Below are positions 48,060-59,638 of a DNA stretch of 64,000 nt, piece by piece. Under the pieces are notes generated by a model. It did not search any database. It was given only the letters and a program-made list of their open reading frames with translations, and was not told the DNA's origin. The stretch is from positions 4,592,501 through 4,656,500 of the forward strand of contig CALZFC010000252.1 in assembly GCA_945643635.1 (NCBI GenBank), in the 5' to 3' direction. The position numbers and the translations under genes are program-made. The stretch is from Allodiplogaster sudhausi. Taxonomy: Eukaryota; Nematoda; Chromadorea; Rhabditida; Diplogasteridae. The stretch's first letter is position 1; each line of letters begins with the position of its first letter.

Positions 48060-49774
48060 CTAGAATGATAATTGAAAAATATAGTATGTAGTTGATGGAT
48101 TGAATTTAATAAGAGCTCAAGATCTTATTAAATTCAGTCCTTAAATTATACATACTTGAATGAGTAAAATTCAATGAGAACAACGCAAAGAAAGCGGCGA
48201 GAAGTAATGAACAGCGGATTATTTTCAGTAAAGTCAAAGGAAGATTCGCAGGTCATCTCGAGAAGGAAGACGCGCATTTATAGAGCCAGCGATCGGATTA
48301 CGCAAGGAAGGCAGATCCGAGAGAGGGCGGGCCTCGGTTTGACTCGAACGGTTGCTTTTTTTTCTCTTCGTCTTTGCCCATCTATGTAACGACGATTGAG
48401 AGGAACTGGAAGAGGATGGGATTATGGGAGAGATATTGAGGAAGGAGTGGAAGATGGAGAGGCAGAGAGAGAATGGCCAGGAAGAAAAGAGAGAATGTTG
48501 GAGGTGAGGTAGTGAAAGACAGAAGGCGAACTCTCTAAAGAGTGTATCAAGATAAGAGAAAATCTTCGAATAGGAAACGGGTCATTGTGATAATGAGAAA
48601 TGAGAGAGTGAAGTGTGCGAAGAAAAGCGAAAGGGGGGAGGCAAGACTCCCGATCACGAATGAGGCTATGTTGCCTAACGCTTGCGGTACTGTTCCGCTT
48701 TCTTCTTCTTCTTCTCTCTCTTTCTCTCTCTCTCTCTCTGCCCTCTGTCTCTCTCTGTTTCATTTCATTCTGTCACCCTCTCGTTTTTTTAAATACAAAT
48801 ATCTCTTTTTCTCACCCAATCTCTTTTTGTTTTCCTTACTCTCTCAATTTCTCCATAGTTGTTCTTTCTCCTATGATTCGATACTGTGCTATGCATTTCC
48901 AACGTGCAGATGTTTTTCATACTGAGCGGCTACACAATCAACGCATTTGTTGCAGCTATCCGATTATGGTAAATGGTTGTGTTTAAGAGCTACACAACTT
49001 CAAACATTGCTGCTGTATTCTTCATTAGCATTTGTACGCATTTTCAACGAGTATTTCGTTCCTTGTTTAATGCGCAACTATCAATTACGCCAGATCATAA
49101 GATATCTTTAATCAAACGCTTCTTTTAATCGGAAACATATTCTATTAGAATCTCACTGTAATGACCCGCTGCATGAGAAGAATGCCACTTATATGTATGC
49201 TAGAAGATAAAGGATCTTGTGGTGAAAGAGACAGAGAGAACAGCTTATTCATTAGGTATTTAAAGGCGCTGGAATGATAAGTTCTAAAGTAAAGCAAAGA
49301 AGCAAAGGCAACGACGATCAGAGGAAGTCCTAGCATGCTTAAAGGCACATAATAGATGTCGGGGCATTGAAATATACCAAAAATATTTCAATTATTTAAA
49401 CTTCTATAACGTGGCAGTTTTGGCGGCTCATTTAATGCAACAAAACAGTTTAATGGATCCGATTGCCAACTTTCCTTTTATAAATGCCAATTTATAACGA
49501 TAATTTGTTTGATAGTATTCAAAAGAAAGATGTTTCATCGCTCTCTCGCCTCACTTTTTGTCTTTCATCTTCCCCAAACCACTTTCCTATGCGTAATCAA
49601 CTCTTGGAACCTCCCAGGTCCAATACCAACCGTCCATGTCATTCCTGTATTCCTGTTCCATATCAAGAGGTGAGCCGAAATACTTGTTCTCGGGAAAATT
49701 CTACCTCTCTCTATCTCTCTATCTCTCTGACTTTCTCTCCCTCTCCCTTTCTCGTTCTCTTTCTCTATTTTTTT

Positions 49775-49809
<35 letters not shown>

Positions 49810-50347
49810 TCCCTCGCACTCATGTCATGCCCACACCTCTCATCGGTCACTTATTCCGCAACGAGGAGCCTTTTTTCCACACAGCAAGCAAGGAGGTAGA
49901 AATCCCAGCTCTCACTTGCCCGTGAACATCACGTACATCATACACGACAAAGAAAGGCGATCATGAAAGAAAGGAAGCGCAAATTGAATGCACATAATTG
50001 CACAAAACTGCCACGCATAGTCACACTAATAATTTAGTTTCTGTTAAAGAGTCAATGACATTTGCAGTGGCACCAGCACATAAAAGTCACACAGTAACCA
50101 ATTTAGCACAGAATAAACGATTAATATGATAATGTTTTTTCTTTTAAAAAAAGAATACCGGTGACTTGCATATATATGAGGTAAGTGATTAGACAAGATC
50201 GAGCAGAGAGATGAAGAGGAAGAATACTTATGGGTATTAGGTAAGGAGTAAAAAAATTTAGAATTGGCTGGCAGAACTACCGTGTGAAGAATGTGGTTGA
50301 TAGATCATCTTGAAGTGTGCACGTAAGAGAAGGAAAAAAGATGGGGT
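48060..50347. other. Upstream region of the secreted EF-hand gene, no other gene seen
   Basis: Minus-strand CTATAAATG near 48276-48284 is a TATA candidate about 220 bp from the ATG. CT/GA tracts occur at 48700-48760 and 49700-49806, and the remainder is AT-rich without splice-supported ORFs. Confidence 0.4.
49700..49806. repeat. Imperfect (CT)n tract
   Basis: TCTC-rich run with TTTC interruptions. Confidence 0.9.
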
Positions 50348-51591
50348 TCATAAGAGCGCGCGAAGGGGCGAACAGTCATCTCGCGAGATGTTGACGTTCA
50401 TTTGGTCGAGCAGCTGAATAATGTTCATGTCACTGAGAGTATTTAATAATCTTTAAAAATCAGCCTAATATGGAAATTATTTTTTTAATAATTGAAAGAA
50501 AATATAACCTCGAGTGCGTCGTCAAGCTCGGAGATGAAGAGGTAGTCGAGGAAGACGATGTGAGTAAGCATGGCCAAGAGAGAGAGCATGAAGAGGCAGC
50601 CAGACAGCAGAAGAAAGAGAGCTGAGAAGGAATGAAGAAGTTCACCGGACAGAGAAAGGAGTATAATTCAGTCTCCAGGGAATCAAATGTAAACCGACAA
50701 TTTTTACGAGATTATATATTGCTCTGCTGAAAACAACCTTAAACACCCAACGAGAAACACAGTTTTCATTTCTTTTAAGTGTCAAGGAAGGCAGTTAATT
50801 GTTTGCCGAGTGCCCATCGTTATGACTGAAATGTGATTGGTAGTGACTCAATCAAAATTTACTTCTCTCCTCACAAAGCATGAGAAAGTAAACATGTTCG
50901 AAATATGTCCTCACCAGTTCGTTGTGAAAAGACATCAGAGCCAAGGTGCGGCAAGAGAAAGTCAACGAAGCCCGTAAGAGCGGCAAGGAAGATGAAGAGT
51001 AACACAACGACGTAGAGCATGAGAATCACCTGCAAGGAATTCTTCTATCAGACTATTGTCTTGAACTTCATACCGTGGGATACATCATATTCCTCATTTT
51101 CCACTATTTAGGTTTTATTGATGGAAGGCTGAACTGATTGCCTCAATGCACATACATATTATGTATGTATGTTGTAGATAAATCTAACCACATATAATTT
51201 GAATTTCTTTTATGTACATAGATCTCCTAAGAAAAGACTTCTCACAGCAGAAAGCACTTTCCAAATACACGTTATTGCATAAAACAGCCAAATTGTGGGC
51301 GAGATACGTTTTCTTCTCCTCCGCTTCACTTCAGACCAGCCACCTTCTATATTCAATTAAATTGTCTTCAAATGGGAAATTTATGCGTGTAATTATATTT
51401 GTGAACTTCTACGCCCTTTTCGTAATGGAACTCATCTTTACGGCTCTCTTTAAGAGCAGACTTATCTTTCGACAGAAATAGCACGCAAAGGTGAAGAAAA
51501 GGCCACTTGAAATTGAACTCTACGAGCCAGCTGCTTGCTCGCTATTATTATTCAAGAACTGTCTAAACAAAAAAAAACTTTATAACGTCAC

Positions 51592-51622
<31 letters not shown>

Positions 51623-53267
51623 CATATTTGAGCCAAATGGCCAGTAATTGAACAAACTTTCAGAATGTTATTTTTGTTGCAAAATCAAAGAAGGCAGGAG
51701 AAACGAAATTGTTAGAAGCATGATCACTCTGACCTGCAGCAGCAGAAAGGGGATGAGGCAGAGTCGTGACCCAGTGCACGCGCCATAGATGGCGGCAGCC
51801 GAGACGGAGCTGAGGATGAGTGCGGTGAAAAGAAGAGTCGTGGCCGTGCCCACCACGGCCACCACCGCCGTCAGCGCCACGTACAGCGGAACGACCACGC
51901 CGATGCACACGACGCGCGACAGCTTCTGCATTTACATATTATAAGGTTGAAAATAACAAAAATGACATAAAGCCAATGAGTGACAGAAATAAATAATATA
52001 TTCTAAAAATATAACCGTGACATGTCCATGGCCGCAGCAATAGTAAAAGCGTCTCGTCTCCAGAATGGGAGCCACCGAGAGGATCGAATGCTGAAGTATC
52101 CTATCACATATATTTTGCTTTAAATAGAACTCTTTGCACATTAATAAAACATTTTGTAATAACCAAATGAAGAGATGAATGTGCAAAGATGATGACCTGA
52201 GTGTAACGAAATCCTCCGGGTGTGAGATGGGACGGCCGGCAGATGCCGTTGCCCTCGCCATTGTTGCTGTTCGAACGCTCTCGCGTGTACGGTACGCCGT
52301 TTCCGTTTCCGTTGAGCTTCGTCGTCGTGACAGAAGAGGAGGCGGAAGAAGAGCAGCGGCCACGCCTCTCGTTGTTCTCTTCTGTCTTCTCCCCCTCCGG
52401 CTTCTTCTCCTCCGCCGTCTCGCTTTCCTCATCGGCAAACGCGATTCCGGCGTCGTCGATCGACCAGGCGCCGTCATCTCACAAGGAAATAAAAAATATA
52501 TAAAGATATTATAAATATCCCGAAGAGTTGTTTGCCTTCTCCCTTTATCCGCATCAAACTCTCTCCACGAACCTCTTCCATTCTGGATTCCCTCCCTTTC
52601 TCCTCTCGCCTGCTCGGCCTCAAAGTGGACGGCGCGCGCGGCACGATCATCCATTAACCTGCACAACATAATTTGCTCTTTGAATTTGCTGCCTTAAACA
52701 TCTCTCTTTATCTCCGTTACAATCATTGACTCGTTCCATACGGATGCTCTTGTTCGTCCGCGATCTCTCTGCTAGTCTTCTATTTCTCCATCTCAGTCTC
52801 TATCTCTCTCTCAGTCTTTATCTTTCTCCTCAGAACAAACCTTGGCTGCAGCCGCCAGAGGACGTTGCGGACATGGAAGAAGCGGACGCTGAGTGCTGCG
52901 CAAGTTCGAGATCTTCGTGGGTGTTTGGCTGTAAGATTAAATATAGCCTTGAGAAGAGAAGCACGCGAGAGCAGGTGAAGTACAAAAGTGTCGTCAGCAA
53001 TGTTATCGGCAAGTGTGTTCAAGCATGAATGTTGCGGCGCATGCTACATTCAATTTCATTCAATCCACACAAACATTCTTATACAAGAGAGTGTGCATTT
53101 ACTGCCTGGTAATTATGGAGCAGCAATTCGTAGGCGTGCGAAAGGAAAAGAAAGAAAAAGAGAAAAACGCCTTTGGAGAGACGGCGGAGAGCCTTTTGAA
53201 CGCGGTCTTTGAACGAAGAAATCGCAGCTCTTGGACTTGGGATTTTCGCAAAGTAAAGTGGCCACAT
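50348..53267 (-). CDS. Multi-pass membrane protein of unknown family, ~347 aa, eight exons
   Basis: Exons (minus) 53267-53169, 52928-52837, 52658-52573, 52477-52197, 51925-51734, 51029-50915, 50621-50509, 50413-50348; phases close. The first ~186 residues are polar and disordered (ELAQHSASASSMSATSSGG, acidic DDGAWSIDDAG, then Asn/Gly/Ser-rich). The rest has about four hydrophobic helices, in VCIGVVVPLYVALTAVVAVV, TLLFTALILSSVSAAAIYG, VILMLYVVVLLFIFLAAL and ALFLLLSGCLFMLSLLAM, and a short tail ending CSPLRALL. The exon 2 donor (GTTCTG) is chosen by phase, and the ATG at 53267 is the first in frame; an ATG at 52654-52652 is an alternative start. No family recognised. Confidence 0.7.
51592..51626. 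repeat. (ATGT)n tetranucleotide repeat
   Basis: Eight ATGT-type units ending in ACATA. Shorter versions of the same motif are scattered through the window. Confidence 0.9.
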
Positions 53268-54205
53268 AAAGCTTCACACTTGCGAACACTTATTCTTATG
53301 CAATTTCCCTTTTCTCACAATCTCTGGACAGACTGCTTTGTTTGCCTTTCTGTGATTCTCTCACAATTTTCTTACTTTTCACACTCAACCTCTCTTTCTC
53401 TCGCTCTCTGCTCCTTTGACACACTCTCCCTCCCCTCCCCCACCTTTTCTCCTTCATCGAAGTTTTTTTTCAGCTGTAAGAGACTAAAGATCCAAGTGGC
53501 AATCGACGAATTCTAATTATGATTCCTTTTCCTGCAAGACATCATATAAATGACGACAGCTTATTTGCATAGCGAAATGATGATCTATTTATAAAGCAAG
53601 TATATCAACGGGTGGTAAAAGTCAGCAGCCACCAGTGCCATTCTGGCTCTGGCTGATGCGCTCAGTAGAGCAATGGAATGCGATGGTAGAAAACAAATCA
53701 AGCTGCTTGTTGGAGGATGCATAAGTCACAGGTCGAGCTTACTACAGCTTAATACTGGCACGGAAGCATGGCTCTCGGACGAAAGAAGGGAATTCGAAGG
53801 AATAGAGTGATGCATCTACATATGAATGCAGGAAATGAAAGAGAAGAGATAAAAGGGAGAGAGAGAGAGAGAAAGAGAAAGAGAGGGGGGGGGGCAGGAA
53901 GAGTGAGTAACTAAAAAGTGTCACTTCGGAACATCCACAACATTGTCGCGTGCATCTCGGGACATGCCGTACACTCAGAGAAGCCGGAAGATCAAATTGC
54001 GAGAGGCAGGAAGAACGAATGCACTTATACTTGGCAACTATGAAAGACAGGCAATGAGAGAAGGAGAGAGGGATAGAGAAATAGTGAAACAGATGATCAA
54101 GCCAGAGAATGAAAGAAGACTCGTGGATATTAAGTGGAGAGAGATGTATGGAGGGAAAGTGACTGTGAGAAAATGCGACAGAGGAGGGGAGGAGAGAGAG
54201 AGAGC

Positions 54206-54251
<46 letters not shown>

Positions 54252-55813
54252 ACGTACTATTAGCTCAGAAAACAGACTGAAAATTACACAAATACAAATT
54301 GAGGCGAGTTTTTTTCATTCTTTTGCTTTACTGAAATAATTAAAAGTGCTATCACCAAAATAAGGAACAGGCTTTTGCTATAGATGTACAAAGTGCATTT
54401 GGCGAAAAGGCAGCTGGAGAGGTAATTAGTGCGGATATATTTAGGAGAATTTGCAGATGGAATATTTGGTAGAGTCAGAAATGCTTGGAGTAAAGCAATT
54501 AGATGAACCTCTACACCCTTCTTTTATCAGAGTGGACAACGAAGTTTACTGATAAGAAGCCGGAATTCACTCACAGATATCTCACCGATCAGATAACGAT
54601 TTTTCTATTGTCCGGCGGAAATCAAGAAAAGAACGAAGGGGATGAAAGGTCTAATGCACTTTCATACAGGAATAAACCCAATGAATCAGAGAGAGCGAAA
54701 AAGAGAGAGAGAGAGTGCGATAGAGATACAGAGAGGGAGTGAGCGAGAGAGATAGAGAGAGAGAGCGAGGGAGCGAGAAAGATAGCAGAGAGATGTATGG
54801 AAAGATACAGATGAGAAATTTAAAGAAAAAGGCAGATTGTAGGAGAGATAAGTATAAGAAAACAGGGAAATGAATTATATGATTACTGGAAATGAGCCTA
54901 ATAAAAGAGAGATGGAGATGATTGCCGGTGGTTTAATGCAGCAATAATAGAAGAGACAGCCATTACACGAATCAATTAAATATGCGTCTTTCATATTCCT
55001 GTAAGTGGTCTGATTTTTTCTCTTCAGAATAACCGATAAAAGATTAGAATCAATCGTTAATCTGTACTTTGGTCAGCCACGGGAACCGTAGAGCACACAA
55101 GAGATGACACAAGTCGATGGAATATGAGTACGGCTCTTTCTTAGCACTGATGCCTCTAACTGTCTCACTCTCTCACTCTCTCACCTTGGCACACTCTCTA
55201 TCTCTCTTTTATTCTCACACTCTCCTCACTCACTATTCGTACCTGGCTGGGCAATACCTAAAAATATTGCCTTGGCCCCGGGCCAACTCTGAAAATAATA
55301 CTTTCTGCCGCACACAAGACGGTAAAGACATTTTTTTAAGCCTGTTATTGAAATTGCATATTAATATAACTTTAAAAAAATGCAAATATAGCAGATGGAA
55401 GAAGAAGACAAAGATGTTTTACAACCTCTTGTTATTGAGCTCGAGCCAGTGAGGAAAGGAATCAAGTCGATACGGCGTCGAACAAATTTCAACCGCTCTA
55501 ATACTGCCGGAAGAGCTTGACTCAGAGTGTACATATGTATGTAGTAAACATTTTTTTAAACACATTCATGTATACAAAAGTAGAGTTTTCCCTTACAACA
55601 ACATATATGTAGTATATACATAAATATACACTTGAAATTTGGAATGCATTCCAAGCATAGAAACATGTATATATTTGCATACATATATTCACGCCACAAT
55701 TATGATTTTGAAAACCTACAGTCCCCGTTGATAATTGAGAAGTCTGTCGACAAGTACGAAGAATGGAGGCATTTAGAGAAGAGATCGAGAAAATTAAGGC
55801 ATGCATATACATA
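53268..55813. other. Purine/pyrimidine-rich intergenic region, no supported gene
   Basis: Contains (GA)n tracts at 53850-53890 and 54182-54249, CT-rich stretches near 53390 and 55160, and AT-rich sequence up to the transposable element. Confidence 0.4.
54182..54249. repeat. (GA)n tract
   Basis: Nearly pure GAGA run, source of Arg/Glu-rich spurious ORFs. Confidence 0.95.
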
Positions 55814-55927
55814 TATGACGGTGCCAACTAAAAAATCCGCGTTTTTTGAGTTTTGACGTGTTTTGTGGGATTTTTGCAGTGTCTGCAAAAATATACATGT
55901 ATTAAATTGCAGTTTTTTTGATCAACT

Positions 55928-56040
55928 TTATACGCGTATAAAAGTATGCAGAAATTCTAGCGAAATATGAGCACAAAAGTACGTGTATAAAAGAGCTCAA
56001 AAACAGACCATAAAACTAGGCAAAAATATACGCGTACAAA
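55928..56040. repeat. Left subterminal repeats of the 3.8-kb element
   Basis: Three TACGCGTA or TACGTGTA cores followed by AAAAG or CAAAA, spaced about 45-50 bp, in the opposite orientation to the right-end array. They run into the first exon of the internal gene. Confidence 0.7.
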
Positions 56041-56090
56041 AATGTGCAGAAAGTGTCCTTCGAAGTGTTAAGCAGACGCATGTCAACAAG

Positions 56091-58815
56091 ATGAAGGAGT
56101 TGTTCACCTCAGGCTGCATGCTTATCTGCTCTTGCAGACCAACAGTAACTCTTGAGAATGGAAGGTATGTTTTGTTGATATAATTTTCCGGAACGCATTG
56201 ACTATGCTACTAATATGTTCATTCCTTTTTTCTTTATTTAATTCTTTGTTATTGCGATTTGATACGCGGACTTAAAACAACTTTTAGGTACGTTGTATTG
56301 AACGGTCAGCACAGAATACGTGCGCTTGTGCAGCTGAATGAGGAGTGCCAGCAGCTGAACAAGCCACCTTTCTTTTCTGGCAAAGTCAGCAACTTTTTAC
56401 ATTCCTTTCCAAATTGCTGAATTAATTGCATGTTTTACCTTACACCTTGTAGATACCATAATTCTGTTAACATCTTCTTAACTTTTAGCTCAAGTGCCAG
56501 AACGAGCAACTTTCTCGACAAGCGGCCGCTCTGATGACTGTTTCTTCAGAAGATACAAGACTGCCCTATACCGTAATTGAAAAGGTTCGTGTGCTTAGAC
56601 ACCGTAAGCATTGTTTGGCATATATGATTAAGCAATTGTTTCGTATATTTCGAACAAAGAAAAAGTATTATGAATACCGCATTGCTCAACTAAAGCTTAG
56701 TGGTAATGTTTGGATATCATAATAATAGACTAAAAAATCACTTTGATCAGGCAACTCATGCCCGTAAGTTGATATCGATGCTCGGCTTGGACGATTCTAG
56801 CGGAGTTGCCATTTCAAAGAAGCGACTGGGAGACATGGTGCTTTTTATTTCTCATATTTTTTGGTTCTATATATATATATAAAATTATTTGTTTGATTTC
56901 AAGAACTGGCGTAACTTTTAGGTTCATCTCCTTCTGAACGAGGAAACATACCCCACATCACCGATAGTCTGTCTAGCTGCTCTGGACCACGATGCATGGA
57001 CGATTGTGCAAGATGTCTCGGTGAGTAATTCTAGTTTTTCGTCTCTTGGAAATGAATAGTGGAAACAGTGGTGATGGGCATAACTTACAATTAGCAAAAA
57101 CCTCACAATGAGTTTATTCGTTAAAAGAATGGTAAAATATGGATACTGTAGGAATAAGAATCTGTTTATGTTTTTTTTTATACTATATTCGTGCGCCAAT
57201 TCTATTGCATGTGAAAGTGCTTTTGTTAAATGTACATGCTTATGAAAACAATTAAATTTAGGCGAGGTGGTTGGATCAAGTGAACACTGTCCGCCTATGG
57301 AAGCTAGTGATCGACAAATATTCGAAGAATAGAGAGCGCGTCAAAGGACTTCTCTCTTCCCCGGCAAGCTCACTCCGATGCAGTTTCATAGGGTATGCAG
57401 TTCTGCTTCCAATTGAATCTTATCAAGATTATCAATTGTTGAGTTGTTGTTACCAACTTTCAGGATTTACTTCGTGTTGTTCCGTCCGCCTTGCAAGTGC
57501 TCTTAGAGCGCGATGTTGAACGTGTGACTGCGGTTCGAATTTTGCACGGTCTGCAGGCAAATGTCGCTTTATATCAAGCGCTACAGTAAGAATTGCATGA
57601 TTATTTTTTTTTACATCTAATTCGATAAACTAATTTAACTGGTATTTAAGCAACTAGGCAACAGGTATTTCAGTTCGGCCACACCAGATATTTACAATTT
57701 AGGAAAATTCTCCGTGTTCCAAGGCGACAACCACTGAAGCCTGATGAGATTCGGCAGCGCCTTCTGAAGAGGCTTACTCACAAGAGAGCGAAATTCATCA
57801 CGATAAGCAACTCCGATGAAGCACCTCACTTTCTAATGATCTCAGATTCGGTACATATTTTTTTGTTAAATAGTAAATTATGACAAAACTTGGTTGGAAA
57901 AAGTTTGTCCAAATCTTATTACATCTTTTTGTAGTGTTTTGTTAAAAGACGAAAATTTGTAGCGCACGTGCCCTTCCTTTTTCAGGGTGACAGTTCATTC
58001 CTCGAGAAAACTCTGAAGCGGCGAGCGTGTGTCATTATATTTGTGGGGCAACCGGAGAGAAGCTTCAAGAGATTGCTCGAGACGAAGCTTCGGCTCGCTC
58101 TTCCCCATCGCTTCGTGATCAAATTGCCTCGCAGATCAAAAGGTGTTATTTTTTGTTCATAGTTCACCGTTATTGCGAGGAAATTACTCTAATTAAAGTT
58201 GTCGTCGCATTCGAATTTAAAATAGTTGCCTGTAGATTCAATCTTCGAGACGCTGGCAGTCGATGTTCATCTACTTGTGAAGGTAGGCGGAAGTCCACTG
58301 AGCTTGAGTGACATAGCTCGCGTTGCCGATATTCGAGAAGACATCTTAAGCGCTGTGAGTTGCATAATTTATTCCATATTTTGCTTTTACTTTTTTTACC
58401 TCGTTTATATCAGTATCATTTGAAATGTTTAGGAAGAAATGTCGCATGCGCTGAGGTTGCTGCGAGAGAGCAATGGAGAAGCTGAGAACTCTGAAAATCG
58501 AAGTCCTGAGGTGGCATACTCAGGCTCGGTCGACGTCTTCAAGAGTAAGTTCTATAACTTAGGTTCAGATCCCATAAGGAATTTGCCGTTCACTTGCAAA
58601 GATAACAATTTTAAAATAAAATTTTAGAATGTCTTCCGCTCATTCCTGCTTCTGAGACGATCGCAATTGTTGCAAAGGAAGTTCCGCCATTTGAGGAGGC
58701 ATATCTCAACCATCTTGAAGACACGCGGAATGAAGAAGAAGACGAGTTCGATATGGACATGGACTCAGAAAGTGGATCAGGAGACAAAGAAAACGCGTCG
58801 GCATCTGTTTCATGA
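56091..58815 (+). CDS. Element-encoded ParB/Srx- or DGQHR-like protein, 12 exons, one phase break
   Basis: Exons 56091-56164, 56288-56384, 56489-56584, 56751-56837, 56922-57020, 57262-57392, 57464-57585, 57658-57850, 57986-58142, 58236-58354, 58433-58544, 58628-58815. The N-terminal part reads VKQTHVNKMKELFTSG then RYVVLNGQHRIRAL, matching the dG.yvv.dGqHR.rA pattern of ParB-like nuclease and DGQHR-domain proteins (by recall). The middle is helical and unrecognised (KLISMLGLDDSSGVAISKKR). The C-terminus is acidic (EEEDEFDMDMDSESGSGD). All junctions close except exon 6 (ends phase 2) to exon 7 (open only in phase 0), so either a one-base frameshift or a missed splice site is present. ATG 56091 is the first in-frame Met, but the homologous stretch starts earlier, so the true start may lie upstream. 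Confidence 0.78.
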
Positions 58816-59054
58816 TCAATGCAAAGTAATGGTTTAATTGACTTGGTGTCCTGTACTAGTTTTGGCCTTTTTTGATAATTTCCTACGTATTTAAAGCATT
58901 GTCAGGTGCTTCTGTTCCTATTCTTGTGAATTTAAATCATTTTCAATTGTTTTTGTTTTCACTCCTGTGAATTTTATTTCATTTTCGAAGTATTCTTTTT
59001 GACGGCATTATTCATTCCAGCTCATTGAATCTCATCTGGGTTTTTTTGCCAAAA

Positions 59055-59540
59055 AAATTTGAGCAATTTTATACGCGTCCTTTTTTGCAAAGAAATTTTG
59101 AGCACTTTTGTATGCGTACTTTTTTGTGCAAAAATTTTGAGCACTATTGTACACGTGGTTTTGTGCGCAAAAATGTTGAGCACTTTTGTACGCGTACTTT
59201 TTTGTGCAAAGATACTGAGCACTTTTGTACGCGTACTTTTTTGTGCAAAAATACTGAGCACTTTTGTACGCGTCCTTTTTTGCTCAAAACTTCTGAGCAC
59301 TTTTCTACGTGTACTTTTTTGCTCAAAAATACTGAGCACTTTTCTACGCGTACTTTCCTGTCCAAAATTCTTGAGCATTTATGTACACGTATTTTCCTGC
59401 TCAATTTTTTTTTCACACTATTGTACGCGTATATTCGTCCTCATATTTCAGAATATTTTCTGTGAACGTTTGTACGCGTATATTTATGCGCATTTTTATT
59501 TGCTCACGTTTGTACGCGTATAAAGTTGAACAAAAAAATA
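59055..59540. repeat. Right subterminal array, ~12 copies of a 39-bp unit
   Basis: Units read TGAGCACTTTTGTACGCGTA followed by CTTTTTTGTGCAAAAATAC, with TACGCGT cores at 59189, 59228 and 59267 showing the 39-bp period. Copies diverge toward the ends. Because 39 is a multiple of three, several frames stay open by accident. Confidence 0.92.
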
Positions 59541-59638
59541 TGCAGTTTAGTACATGTATATTTTTGCGGACGCTGCAAAAATCCCACAAAACACGTCAAA
59601 ACTCAAAAAACGCGGATTTTTTAGTTGGCAGCGTCATA

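Larger units (their letters stand above)
55816..59636. mobile_element. 3.8-kb TIR DNA element carrying a ParB/DGQHR-like gene
   Basis: The ends are inverted repeats of about 125 bp (55816-55940 and 59512-59636) sharing AACTAAAAAATCCGCG, GAGTTTTGACGTGTTTTGTG and TATACATGTA. TA on both sides (55814-55815, 59637-59638) fits a TA target duplication. Inside the ends lie arrays of a TACGCGTA-centred repeat: about three copies left, about a dozen right, in opposite orientations. The only gene is a 12-exon plus-strand gene without a recognised transposase domain. Structure says DNA transposon; superfamily unknown. Confidence 0.85.

Noticed and set aside
51932..52669. 245-aa minus-strand Arg-rich ORF
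   Set aside because: It reads through an intron. The spliced exons of the membrane protein gene use another frame here and close in phase.
59022..59523. Three overlapping ORFs of 118-154 aa with repeated KSTRTKVLSIF or CTRTFLCKN units
   Set aside because: They are translations of the 39-bp subterminal array. The unit is a multiple of three, so frames on both strands stay open.
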